From Candidatus Falkowbacteria bacterium RIFCSPLOWO2_12_FULL_45_13 (GTDB lineage: Bacteria; Patescibacteriota; Patescibacteriia; Patescibacteriales; GWC2-42-12), in assembly GCA_001778055.1 (NCBI GenBank), contig MFFY01000017.1, forward strand, positions 1 through 8,964: a DNA stretch of 8,964 nucleotides. Direction: 5' to 3'. The notes beneath the pieces were generated by a model. That model was not told the origin of the DNA. It worked only from the letters and a program-made list of their open reading frames with translations, and searched no databases. The position numbers were made by a program, and so were the translations under genes. This document shows, in pieces, positions 1-5,158 of this stretch. The number at the start of each line of letters is the position of its first letter. Position 1 is the stretch's first letter.

Positions 1-583
1 TCAATTTTCCCTGTTTTTGCCAATAGCCAAGTAAAACTTTCCCGGTACGATGGTATATTCTCAAGCGGCGGTCGATAACCTCGGGCTGATCATCATTTCT
101 GGTAAATATTTTTCTTCCGCAAATATCGCAAAGGCCGTCATTGATGGGCGAATTATAGGTTAAATGATAGACCGCGCCGCAGGCGCACATACGCCTCAAC
201 CCCAGGCGCCGTTTAACTTCCTCGTCACTCACTGAAACTTCAATGGCGTAAACCGGATCGCTTTTTTTAACTTTGCGTTCCAGCATCGCCAGTAAATCCT
301 TTTGTTGCCGTGAATTTCTCGGATAACCGTCAAAAATAACTCCCCCGGATTTTACCTTAAAACCATGATCCACTAAATTAATTAATAATTTATCCGGCAC
401 CAATTTTCCAGTTTTTAAATATTTTGCCGCCAATTTGCCCAAATCAGTTCCAGCCGCGACTTCGGCGCGCAATAAATCACCGGTGGAAATTTTTTTCCAG
501 CCGATTTTTTTCGCCAGCAAGTCGGCCTGTGTTCCTTTTCCCGACCCCGGGGGGCCGAAGAAAATAATTATGGTCTTTGGCAT
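1..583 (-). CDS. adk: Adenylate kinase, zinc-LID type (3' end cut by window)
   Basis: Adenylate kinase interconverts ATP + AMP and 2 ADP in the cytoplasm. The ATG at 583 opens a frame of 194 codons that is still open at the window edge, so only the last stretch of a roughly 210-residue protein is missing. Visible motifs are the P-loop GPPGSGKGT (residues 10-18), the AMP-site STGDLLR (33-39), FDGYPR (84-89) and the LID. The LID carries cysteines 133, 135, 152 and 155, followed by R162, D164 and D165, and so resembles the zinc-binding LID of Gram-positive enzymes. The first cysteine pair is C-x-C rather than the usual C-x-x-C. A Shine-Dalgarno-like GAAAGGA lies 10 nt before the ATG. The gene follows secY at a distance, as in many bacteria, but two other genes intervene here. 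Confidence 0.96.
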   Translation of the reverse strand, partial: MPKTIIIFFGPPGSGKGTQADLLAKKIGWKKISTGDLLRAEVAAGTDLGKLAAKYLKTGKLVPDKLLINLVDHGFKVKSGGVIFDGYPRNSRQQKDLLAMLERKVKKSDPVYAIEVSVSDEEVKRRLGLRRMCACGAVYHLTYNSPINDGLCDICGRKIFTRNDDQPEVIDRRLRIYHRTGKVLLGYWQKQGKL

Positions 584-593
584 AAGTGATGTA

Positions 594-600
594 TCCTTTC
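594..600 (-). promoter_or_regulatory. Ribosome-binding site of adk
   Basis: On the minus strand this reads GAAAGGA, 10 nt before the adk ATG. It is one of only two convincing Shine-Dalgarno sites in the window. It supports the start at 583 and contrasts with the ribosomal protein genes, which lack such sites. Confidence 0.7.
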
Positions 601-701
601 GGGATAACTTTTGATGTTTATTTAAATTATTCTTACTTTAAACCACATACATTAAGTAATAATATACAACTATTAATACTATTCAATCTCAAATCTCAAT
701 T

Positions 702-1370
702 TCACAAACCTATTGGCTTGATGCCTCCTGGCGGCGGTTTGGGCGGAGAGTCATTAATCGGTTTATTTTCATTATGGCCTTGAGCGAAGCCGGTTAATCC
801 TCGGCTAATGCCTATATCTCTCATGCTTCCCTTGGTTTTAATGCCTCCGCTTATCGGCTTGAGGCCAGCGCCGATTGACTTGGTCTGAACTTGACCGCCG
901 GCGTACCGGGTTTCATACAATTGCCTGGCCCTGATGCCTAAATCATCCCGCGCCATATTCCTTCTTAGATTATTTCTAACCTGCTCCGGCGTTAAAATTT
1001 TACCGCCGCTGCCTTCAACCACCTTGCCTTCCAGTCGCGATTTTTTTTCTTGCGCGGCCGCACCGCGGCCCAAGTATTCAAGCACTTTTTTTATGTCCAT
1101 CTTATCATGCCAGGTAACTGGCATGCCCCTGGCCTTACTGGCTTTAACGATGCCCAGCCAGGCGTCTCTTCTCTGAAGCCTGCTAAGCCCGCCCCTTTTC
1201 CTGATGACGCCTTGGTACTTTTTCGCCATGTCAACCAGTTCTTTCTGGTTATCCCGCAAGTTATTGGCATCGCCATATCTGACATAGCTAGAAAGTTTTC
1301 TTTGAAAACTGCCCGGCCCCAGCGTGGCCTTAAAGTCTTTGCCGGGTTTTGGCAAATTATTTATAACCAT
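702..1370 (-). CDS. Unrecognised basic protein of 222 residues between the DUF475 gene and adk
   Basis: I do not recognise this family. The frame runs from an ATG at 1370 to a TGA at 702-704. The product is strongly basic, with no signal peptide and no membrane segment, so it is probably cytoplasmic. Residues 36-116 look helical and Arg/Lys-rich (GLSRLQRRDAW at 61-71, WHDKMDIKKVLEYL at 87-100). Residues 127-153 form a second probable helical part (LTPEQVRNNLRRNMARDD). From about 158 the chain becomes Gly/Lys-rich and likely disordered, ending in a Pro-rich tail (SPPKPPPGGIKPIGL). Short echoes such as GLKPISGGIK and GGIKPIGL occur in the tail. There is no Shine-Dalgarno site: the 20 nt before the ATG are AT-rich, preceded by GC hairpins. 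The charge and the ribosomal neighbourhood would fit an RNA- or ribosome-binding role, but this is a guess. It is the longest frame here and lies on the operon strand. Confidence 0.75.
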   Translation of the reverse strand: MVINNLPKPGKDFKATLGPGSFQRKLSSYVRYGDANNLRDNQKELVDMAKKYQGVIRKRGGLSRLQRRDAWLGIVKASKARGMPVTWHDKMDIKKVLEYLGRGAAAQEKKSRLEGKVVEGSGGKILTPEQVRNNLRRNMARDDLGIRARQLYETRYAGGQVQTKSIGAGLKPISGGIKTKGSMRDIGISRGLTGFAQGHNENKPINDSPPKPPPGGIKPIGL

Positions 1371-1395
1371 ATGAATAGTTTAAAACTTAAAAATC

Positions 1396-1459
1396 TCCAC
1401 CGGAGGCGGATCTCCGCCCAAGGCGGACCAGCCTCTGGCTGGCGCGACAAACTTTGGCG
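1396..1459. repeat. Row of GC-rich 15-nt mini-hairpins (6+3+6)
   Basis: Three consecutive 15-nt units each form a 6-bp stem with a 3-nt loop. They are 1396-1410 (TCCACC/GGCGGA, one mismatch), 1413-1427 (TCCGCC-CAA-GGCGGA, perfect) and 1428-1442 (CCAGCC-TCT-GGCTGG, perfect). A degenerate fourth lies at 1445-1459 (CGACAAA/TTTGGCG). The row sits in the leader of the unknown gene and is far richer in G+C than the surrounding intergenic DNA. From memory, similar strings of TCCGCC...GGCGGA units occur in Parcubacteria intergenic regions; I cannot verify this here. Confidence 0.75.
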
Positions 1460-1470
1460 GAAAAATGGAA

Positions 1471-1628
1471 AATGACAAGGCAAAATTTATAACTTAATGA
1501 CAAATGACTAATTCCCAATGACAAATCAATGACAAAATCCAAATGTCAAATAAATAATTATTTGGATTTTGTCATTAGTCATTGATTTGTCATTTGTCAT
1601 TAGAAATTTGTCATTTTTAACTGTCATT
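1471..1628. repeat. Convergent array of the hexamer AATGAC / GTCATT forming a long stem
   Basis: AATGAC occurs at 1471, 1496, 1503, 1517 and 1528. Its reverse complement GTCATT occurs at 1571, 1578, 1589, 1596, 1610 and 1623. Every copy left of about 1550 points one way and every copy to the right points the other. Perfect 17-bp pairings exist between 1528-1544 and 1560-1576, and between 1517-1533 and 1578-1594. Together they give a long stem interrupted by a small bulge, with a 15-nt loop. No T-run follows the stem on either strand, so it is not a standard terminator. Confidence 0.8.
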
Positions 1629-1693
1629 TTACACTTTACCTGCCCCGCTCGCCGTTTACTTGTTTATTAATCATAAATGTTCGTTAGGTATAA

Positions 1694-1759
1694 TCAGCGA
1701 TTGTTAACAGACAAATTAACGCAGGGCGAATAAAACCAAACGCCATTTTTATAAAAAAA
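1694..1759 (-). other. Frameshifted end of the DUF475 gene
   Basis: Directly past the stop of the DUF475 reading frame, the neighbouring frame reads YKNGVWFYS and then PCVNLSVNNR before a TGA at 1694-1696. From memory, a GVWFYA-like stretch follows this position in full-length DUF475 proteins. Removing one base from the run of seven A (plus strand, 1753-1759) would join the two frames. Conservation stops after WFY, so the shift alone would not restore a full-length protein. The family comparison is from recall. Confidence 0.5.
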
Positions 1760-2141
1760 CTTTTCTCCCACCAGGCCGAAATTCTTTGATTCCAAAAAAC
1801 AGCCAGTGAAAAAATAAAAAGATCAAAAAGACACCGCCGCCGATTAACAGCATGGGCGCGGATTTTTCCACAGCATCAACCACCCTGGCGTCCGAAGAAA
1901 AAATGACGGTTAGGGCCTGGATGGGCCCCAGGCCTGGAGTTACCAGCCAGACTATTAGCCAGGGCAGAAGACCCCTGATTAAAAAAATCGCGATTAACAA
2001 CCCCCAAATTAAAAACCAGCGCCTGGCCTTAGCCTGCGTGGTGGACAAAACTTCGGCATTAATAATGGCGTTGTCAATGCTCGAAACCACCTCAAACAAA
2101 CACAAGCCGGCGATAACAATAATAATAGAAAAAAAATCCAT
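1749..2141 (-). CDS. DUF475/TerC-like membrane protein, N-terminal half only; probably a decaying gene
   Basis: The 130-residue product matches the first half of DUF475 proteins, polytopic membrane proteins related to TerC. Some TerC relatives export metal ions, but the function of DUF475 itself is not settled. Visible are FEVVSSIDNAIINAEVL (residues 16-32) with the SxDNA motif and its acidic residue D23, a membrane segment within 1-24, a long hydrophobic stretch at 43-70 with RGLLPWLIVW, the GPIQALT loop (72-78), and a third hydrophobic segment at 94-117. Family members have about 300 residues or more and a second homologous half with a similar acidic motif, which is absent here. The frame ends at TAA next to a seven-T run, and a matching continuation lies in another frame. 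The gene has its own extended -10 promoter, an AGGA ribosome site 6 nt from the ATG, and a terminator separating it from secY, so it looks inserted rather than part of the spc operon. A functional short form cannot be excluded. Confidence 0.8.
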   Translation of the reverse strand: MDFFSIIIVIAGLCLFEVVSSIDNAIINAEVLSTTQAKARRWFLIWGLLIAIFLIRGLLPWLIVWLVTPGLGPIQALTVIFSSDARVVDAVEKSAPMLLIGGGVFLIFLFFHWLFFGIKEFRPGGRKVFL

Positions 2142-2147
2142 ATATTT

Positions 2148-2151
2148 TCCT
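2148..2151 (-). promoter_or_regulatory. Ribosome-binding site of the DUF475 gene
   Basis: AGGA on the minus strand, 6 nt before the ATG at 2141. It supports that start and is the second clear Shine-Dalgarno site in the window. Confidence 0.65.
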
Positions 2152-2164
2152 GATTTATGGTCTT

Positions 2165-2173
2165 ATTATATCA
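2165..2173 (-). promoter_or_regulatory. Extended -10 promoter for the DUF475 gene
   Basis: On the minus strand the sequence reads TGATATAAT, that is a perfect TATAAT preceded by TGn. The -35 position holds only a T-run, which an extended -10 element can tolerate. Initiation would fall near 2157-2159, giving a leader of about 16-18 nt with the AGGA site inside it. Its position between the secY terminator and the gene suggests separate transcription. Confidence 0.6.
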
Positions 2174-2220
2174 TAAATTAAGGAAATAAAAAAGGGTTAT
2201 CCATGATTGTGCAAAGAAAT

Positions 2221-2246
2221 AAAAAACCCACTTCCATGGGATTTTT
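2221..2246. terminator. Probable intrinsic terminator between secY and the DUF475 gene
   Basis: A CCCA/TGGG stem (2227-2230 with 2237-2240) with a 6-nt loop is flanked by A6 (2221-2226) and ATTTTT (2241-2246). Read on the minus strand, the hairpin is followed by six T and then ATTTC, as expected for the end of the secY transcript. The A/T flanks extend the stem apart from one mismatch, and the element could also work in the other direction. The stem core is only 4 bp, so the efficiency is uncertain. Confidence 0.6.
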
Positions 2247-2250
2247 AATG

Positions 2251-2291
2251 TGTGTAAAATTTGTGTTTTGCTAGTTTGTGTAAATTTGTGT
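2251..2291. repeat. Direct repeat TGTGTAAA(A)TTTGTGT behind secY
   Basis: Two copies of a 15-16-nt word, at 2251-2266 and 2277-2291, differ by one A and are separated by 10 nt. They lie between the secY stop and the terminator. This gap has the repeated-word character of the others but no inverted arm. Confidence 0.65.
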
Positions 2292-2296
2292 CTGCC

Positions 2297-3568
2297 CTAC
2301 ATGCCTTCATATTCTCTCATGGTCAATTGCGATTCAATCTGCTTGACGGTTTCAATCACCACCGAAACCACAATCAGTAAAGAAGTGCCGCCAATGGTCA
2401 AAAATTGCAGGCCGGTAAAATATCTCAAGATTAAAGGCAGAATGGCGATCAGACCTAAAAACAAGGCGCCCACAAAAATTATCTTATGCGTGGTATTGGC
2501 TAAGTACTCGCTGGTATTCCGGCCCGGCCTGATGCCGGGAATAAAACCGCCCTGCTTTTGCAAATTCTCCGCGATCTGGGTGGGATGGAAAATAACTTCG
2601 GTATAAAAATAAGTAAAAGCAAAGACCAGCGAAAAATACAAGATGGCATAGACCAGTTGGTTTTGGAAGAAACCGATAGTCCAGTCGGCCGCCTGGGCTA
2701 AAAAAGCCGTGCGGGCGTGGACAAAAAATTGGGCGATCATGGGCGGGAAGATGACCACCGAAATGGCGAAAATAATCGGAATCACGCCGGCCATATTAAC
2801 CCGCAAGGGCAGGTGCGTGGAAGTGCCGCCGAACATGCGGTTGCCCCTGATTTGCCTGGCATACTGCACCGGCACGTTGCGCTGGCCTTCGTTAATGACG
2901 ACTACGCCGACAATGGTTATCAGGGCAATGGCTAAAAAGCCTAAAATCACATAGAGCTTGGACGGATCAAAGGTTACCGCCACCCGCTGAACGGTTTGCA
3001 AGAGCCCGGCCACGATGCCGGCAAAAATTAACAAAGAAATGCCGTTGCCAACCTTCTTCTCGGTCATCAGCTCGCCCAGCCACATTAAAAATATGGTGCC
3101 GGCTGAAATCGTGATAATCATGGTGATGAGATTCATGGTGCTGATATCGCCTAAAATCAAATTAGACGAGCGTCTTAACAAGGTGATCATGCCGTAAGCT
3201 TCCAGCGCGGCCAAAGGCACGGTCAGCCAGCGAGTCCACTTATTGACTTTCTGGCGGCCGGCTTCTTCCTTATTCATTTCTTCTAATTTCGGAATAATCA
3301 TGGCCAAAAGCTGAAAAATAATTGAAGAAGTGATGTACGGCCCCACGCCCATCATGACAATGGAAAAATTCTCCATGCCACCGCCGGTAAATATGTTCAT
3401 TAAGCCTAAAATTTGATTGGAAGCGAAAAAGTCGCGCAAAGCCGCGGCGTTAACCCCGGGAACCGGAATATGGGCGGCCAGGCGAAAAATGGCCAGCATG
3501 GCTAAAACGAAGAGGATGCTGTTCCTTAAATCGCGCGCCTTCCAAATTTGGATTAATTTTTCCATCAT
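2297..3568 (-). CDS. secY: SecY, channel subunit of the Sec protein translocase
   Basis: SecY forms the membrane channel that, with SecE, carries unfolded proteins across or into the cytoplasmic membrane. From the ATG at 3568 the protein has 423 residues, normal for bacteria, with ten hydrophobic segments near 17-37, 67-92, 114-133, 146-168, 177-195, 205-225, 256-276, 303-325, 361-382 and 388-406. Signature stretches are IPVPG (34-38), VGPYITSSIIFQLL (75-88), the cytoplasmic loop INEGQRNVPVQYAR (225-238), LQKQGGFIPGIRPG (336-349) with the conserved Arg of GIRPG, and the C-terminal ESQLTMREYEGM. The frame stays open to 3628, but those 20 extra residues lie inside the inverted repeat and do not resemble SecY. 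ATG 3565 is an equally possible start. There is no Shine-Dalgarno site. A terminator follows the TAG stop, so secY probably ends the transcript. Confidence 0.98.
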   Translation of the reverse strand: MMEKLIQIWKARDLRNSILFVLAMLAIFRLAAHIPVPGVNAAALRDFFASNQILGLMNIFTGGGMENFSIVMMGVGPYITSSIIFQLLAMIIPKLEEMNKEEAGRQKVNKWTRWLTVPLAALEAYGMITLLRRSSNLILGDISTMNLITMIITISAGTIFLMWLGELMTEKKVGNGISLLIFAGIVAGLLQTVQRVAVTFDPSKLYVILGFLAIALITIVGVVVINEGQRNVPVQYARQIRGNRMFGGTSTHLPLRVNMAGVIPIIFAISVVIFPPMIAQFFVHARTAFLAQAADWTIGFFQNQLVYAILYFSLVFAFTYFYTEVIFHPTQIAENLQKQGGFIPGIRPGRNTSEYLANTTHKIIFVGALFLGLIAILPLILRYFTGLQFLTIGGTSLLIVVSVVIETVKQIESQLTMREYEGM

Positions 3569-3592
3569 AAATAATAAAAAGGAAGATGCCGT

Positions 3593-3741
3593 TCTGTTGA
3601 ATAAGACATTGGTTTTGAACGCATACAAAATTGTATCAGATTTTTTTAAAAAATATTACCTATAAAATTCAAATAAAAATATTTTTAAAAAAATCGCTCA
3701 AATTTTGTCTTAAGTGAAAAACCAATATCTTATTCAACAGA
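3593..3741. repeat. 149-bp inverted-repeat (MITE-like) element in the secY leader
   Basis: Outer arms 3593-3616 and 3718-3741 match at 23 of 24 positions and begin TCTGTTGAATAAGA. Inside lie a second inverted repeat (3639-3657 with 3678-3695, differing by one base of length) and a small palindrome (3623-3636, ATACAA-AA-TTGTAT). There is no coding frame inside. The arms share TGTTGAATAA with the ends of IS903-type insertion sequences as I remember them. No target-site duplication is visible in the flanks (ATGCCGT on the left, CTTTCAC on the right). It could be a non-autonomous transposon relic or a regulatory leader structure. Confidence 0.65.
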
Positions 3742-3769
3742 CTTTCACTGACAAATTAGCCAGAAAGTC
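3740..3769. repeat. Small hairpin behind rplO
   Basis: GACTTTC at 3740-3746 pairs with GAAAGTC at 3763-3769 around a 16-nt loop. It lies 2 nt past the rplO stop codon and abuts the larger inverted-repeat element. No T-run follows, so it is unlikely to terminate transcription. Confidence 0.45.
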
Positions 3770-3771
3770 AA

Positions 3772-4215
3772 TCAGCCAATCTTACCGCCTAACTTTTCCA
3801 CCTGCGCTCTGGCACTTTGGCTCATCTTCACGCCAGTGAATTCTAGATTCTTCAGTTTTAATTCCCCTGCTCCCAAAACTTTTATCGGCGCTTCAACCGT
3901 GCCGATTAAATCGGCCCTAAACAAATTCAAGGCGTTGATTTTAGCGCCATCGGCAAAAGATTGATTTAGATCTTTCAGATTCACCGCCTGGTTCTTCGGT
4001 TTATCGGATTTAAAGCCTCGATTCTTCGGCGTTTGCGCCAAAATCTTCTTAAAACCCAATCTTTTTAACTTATTTCTGCCGCCGGTTCTGGCTCTCTGGC
4101 CCTTGGTGCCGCGCGTAGAAAAAGTGCCATGGCCGGAGGAATTGCCCCGTCCGATTAATTTTCTGCGTTTAGTAGATCCCCTGGCCGGTTTAATTGTATG
4201 TAATGATAAAGTCAT
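3772..4215 (-). CDS. rplO: 50S ribosomal protein L15
   Basis: L15 binds 23S rRNA late in assembly of the large subunit. The ATG at 4215 gives 147 residues, the usual length; a TTG two codons upstream is less likely. The N-terminus has the family pattern LHTIKPARGSTKRRK (6-20) and a glycine-rich basic arm, GRGNSSGHGTF then RGTKGQRARTGG (22-46). The C-terminal fold carries IKVLGAGELK (111-120) and ends SARAQVEKLGGKIG (134-147). It is followed by secY, as in the spc operon. The gene before it is rpsE, because rpmD (L30), which normally lies between them, is missing. The stop is TGA. No Shine-Dalgarno site is seen; the 25 nt before the start are almost pure A/T. Confidence 0.97.
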   Translation of the reverse strand: MTLSLHTIKPARGSTKRRKLIGRGNSSGHGTFSTRGTKGQRARTGGRNKLKRLGFKKILAQTPKNRGFKSDKPKNQAVNLKDLNQSFADGAKINALNLFRADLIGTVEAPIKVLGAGELKLKNLEFTGVKMSQSARAQVEKLGGKIG

Positions 4216-4237
4216 AATCAAATAATTATATCAACAA

Positions 4238-4324
4238 ATTTCGCGACTGGAGCGAAGCGGAAGGAGCTAATTTCAACAAATATTGGATATTTGCTCCCCC
4301 GTATCAAACGCGGGGTCGCGAAAT
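4238..4324. repeat. Compound palindrome between rpsE and rplO
   Basis: Outer arms ATTTCGCGAC (4238-4247) and GTCGCGAAAT (4315-4324) are a perfect 10-bp inverted repeat. Inside are three further pairings: GGAGC (4263-4267) with GCTCC (4293-4297), AAATAT-TGG-ATATTT (4278-4292), and CCCCG (4297-4301) with CGGGG (4311-4315). GGAGC also occurs a second time at 4249-4253. The transcript could fold as a closed stem holding two or three sub-hairpins. It fills most of the place where rpmD would normally sit. Confidence 0.7.
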
Positions 4325-4370
4325 AAGTGGAAATTGAATGGAAATTAATCGCTATCTAAATTATATTATA

Positions 4371-5066
4371 TTATTTCCCTTTTGCCTCCACTTCCGGCAT
4401 GGTGGTTAAAACCGTTTTTTCTTTTTCCGTTTTACCCCTTTTCGGTTCCGGTTTTTTCAAATTTTTAAGCGCCTCAATCGCGCACTTGGCGTTATTGACT
4501 TTATTGCCCGTGCCCAAAATTTTACTGACCACATTTTTTACGCCGCTTAACTCCAAAATAATTCTGACTACGCCGCCGGCGATAATGCCACGGCCTTTTT
4601 TGGCCGGTTTTAATAAAATTTTGGCGGCGCCCAATTTCTGGTAAATTGCGTGGGGAATGGTTTCGTTCGTTATCGGAATATCAATAAATTCTTTCTTGGC
4701 TTGATTAACGGCCTTGGTTACCGCGCCGGTTACGTCCGCGCCCTTAGCTAGGCCCATAGCCACCCGTCCCTTTTTATTACCAATCGCCACGCAAGCCCTA
4801 AAGCGCATTCTTTTGCCTCCGGCCATAACGCGGGTAACCCTGGCGATGTCCAGCATTTTCTGCTCGAACTCTTCTTGCCCGCCTTCACCGCGGCCTCGAC
4901 CAACGCCCCTCTTGCCTTTAAAATTCCTCTTCCTCTCGCCGGCAGCGGCTTGAGCTTTATTTCTAGCTTCGGCCGCGGGCGCGTTTGAGACTGGCTTAAC
5001 CTTAGCCTCCGCCACCGGCGCCGGCGCTTTATCCGTAATGACTTGTTGTTGTTTTTCTTCGGGCAT
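4371..5066 (-). CDS. rpsE: 30S ribosomal protein S5 with long terminal tails
   Basis: S5 sits at the decoding and mRNA-entry side of the small subunit and affects translational accuracy. The product has 231 residues against about 165 in typical bacteria. The core runs from about residue 66 (EFEQKMLDIARVTRVMAGGKR) through RFRACVAIGNKKGRVAMGLAKGADV (88-112) and KPAKKGRGIIAGGVVRIILELSGVKNV (153-179) to about 205. Residues 1-50 are rich in Ala, Lys, Glu and Pro and look disordered, followed by a Gly/Arg patch GKRGVGRGRGEGG (51-63). The last 25 residues are charged. S5 with such added tails is plausible for Patescibacteria, but I cannot confirm it here. The gene lies after rplR and before rplO. 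No Shine-Dalgarno site precedes the ATG; the 20 nt upstream are AT-rich. Confidence 0.97.
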   Translation of the reverse strand: MPEEKQQQVITDKAPAPVAEAKVKPVSNAPAAEARNKAQAAAGERKRNFKGKRGVGRGRGEGGQEEFEQKMLDIARVTRVMAGGKRMRFRACVAIGNKKGRVAMGLAKGADVTGAVTKAVNQAKKEFIDIPITNETIPHAIYQKLGAAKILLKPAKKGRGIIAGGVVRIILELSGVKNVVSKILGTGNKVNNAKCAIEALKNLKKPEPKRGKTEKEKTVLTTMPEVEAKGK

Positions 5067-5081
5067 ATTTATTTATACTAG

Positions 5082-5151
5082 CGAATTTACGAAACTGACA
5101 ACGAATGCAACAAATACTATTCGTGATATCGTTGTCAAATTCGTAAATTCG
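5082..5151. repeat. Palindrome between rplR and rpsE built on TTCGTAAATTCG
   Basis: Arms 5082-5103 and 5130-5151 are 22 nt each and pair at 20 positions around a 26-nt loop. ACGAAT (5101-5106) and ATTCGT (5119-5124) offer a further inner pairing. On the transcribed strand the element ends 15 nt before the rpsE ATG, and the rplR stop lies only 7 nt beyond its other end, so it nearly fills the gap. Confidence 0.8.
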
Positions 5152-5158
5152 TTAAGAT

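Larger units (their letters stand above)
1371..1748. other. 378-bp non-coding gap between the unknown gene and the DUF475 gene
   Basis: No convincing gene lies in this stretch. It contains, from right to left, the out-of-frame continuation of the DUF475 gene (to about 1694), a short undistinguished stretch (1629-1693), a convergent array of AATGAC/GTCATT words with a long imperfect stem (1471-1628), and three to four GC-rich hairpins (1396-1459). The hairpins and the array occupy the place where the missing second half of the DUF475 gene would be expected. Confidence 0.7.

Noticed and set aside
676..700. Promoter for adk with TTGAGA as -35
   Set aside because: No -10-like hexamer lies at 16-18 nt; the candidate -10 matches are poor.
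1050..1475. Plus-strand open frame of 141 codons overlapping the unknown gene and the GC hairpins
   Set aside because: It is the shadow of the minus-strand gene at 702-1370 and runs on through the hairpin row. It has no family resemblance and lies against the operon strand.
1517..1594. Intrinsic terminator in the AATGAC/GTCATT array
   Set aside because: The stem is AT-rich and no T-run follows on either strand.
1396..1628. CRISPR array
   Set aside because: The repeats are short words or mini-hairpins without regular spacers, and no cas genes are in the window.
1689..1694. TATAAT on the plus strand
   Set aside because: No -35 element lies at a suitable distance (the nearest TTGTTT is 23 nt away), and no plus-strand gene follows.
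3569..3628. A 20-residue N-terminal extension of SecY
   Set aside because: These codons fall inside the inverted-repeat element, do not resemble SecY, and the ATG at 3568 gives a length and start matching the family.
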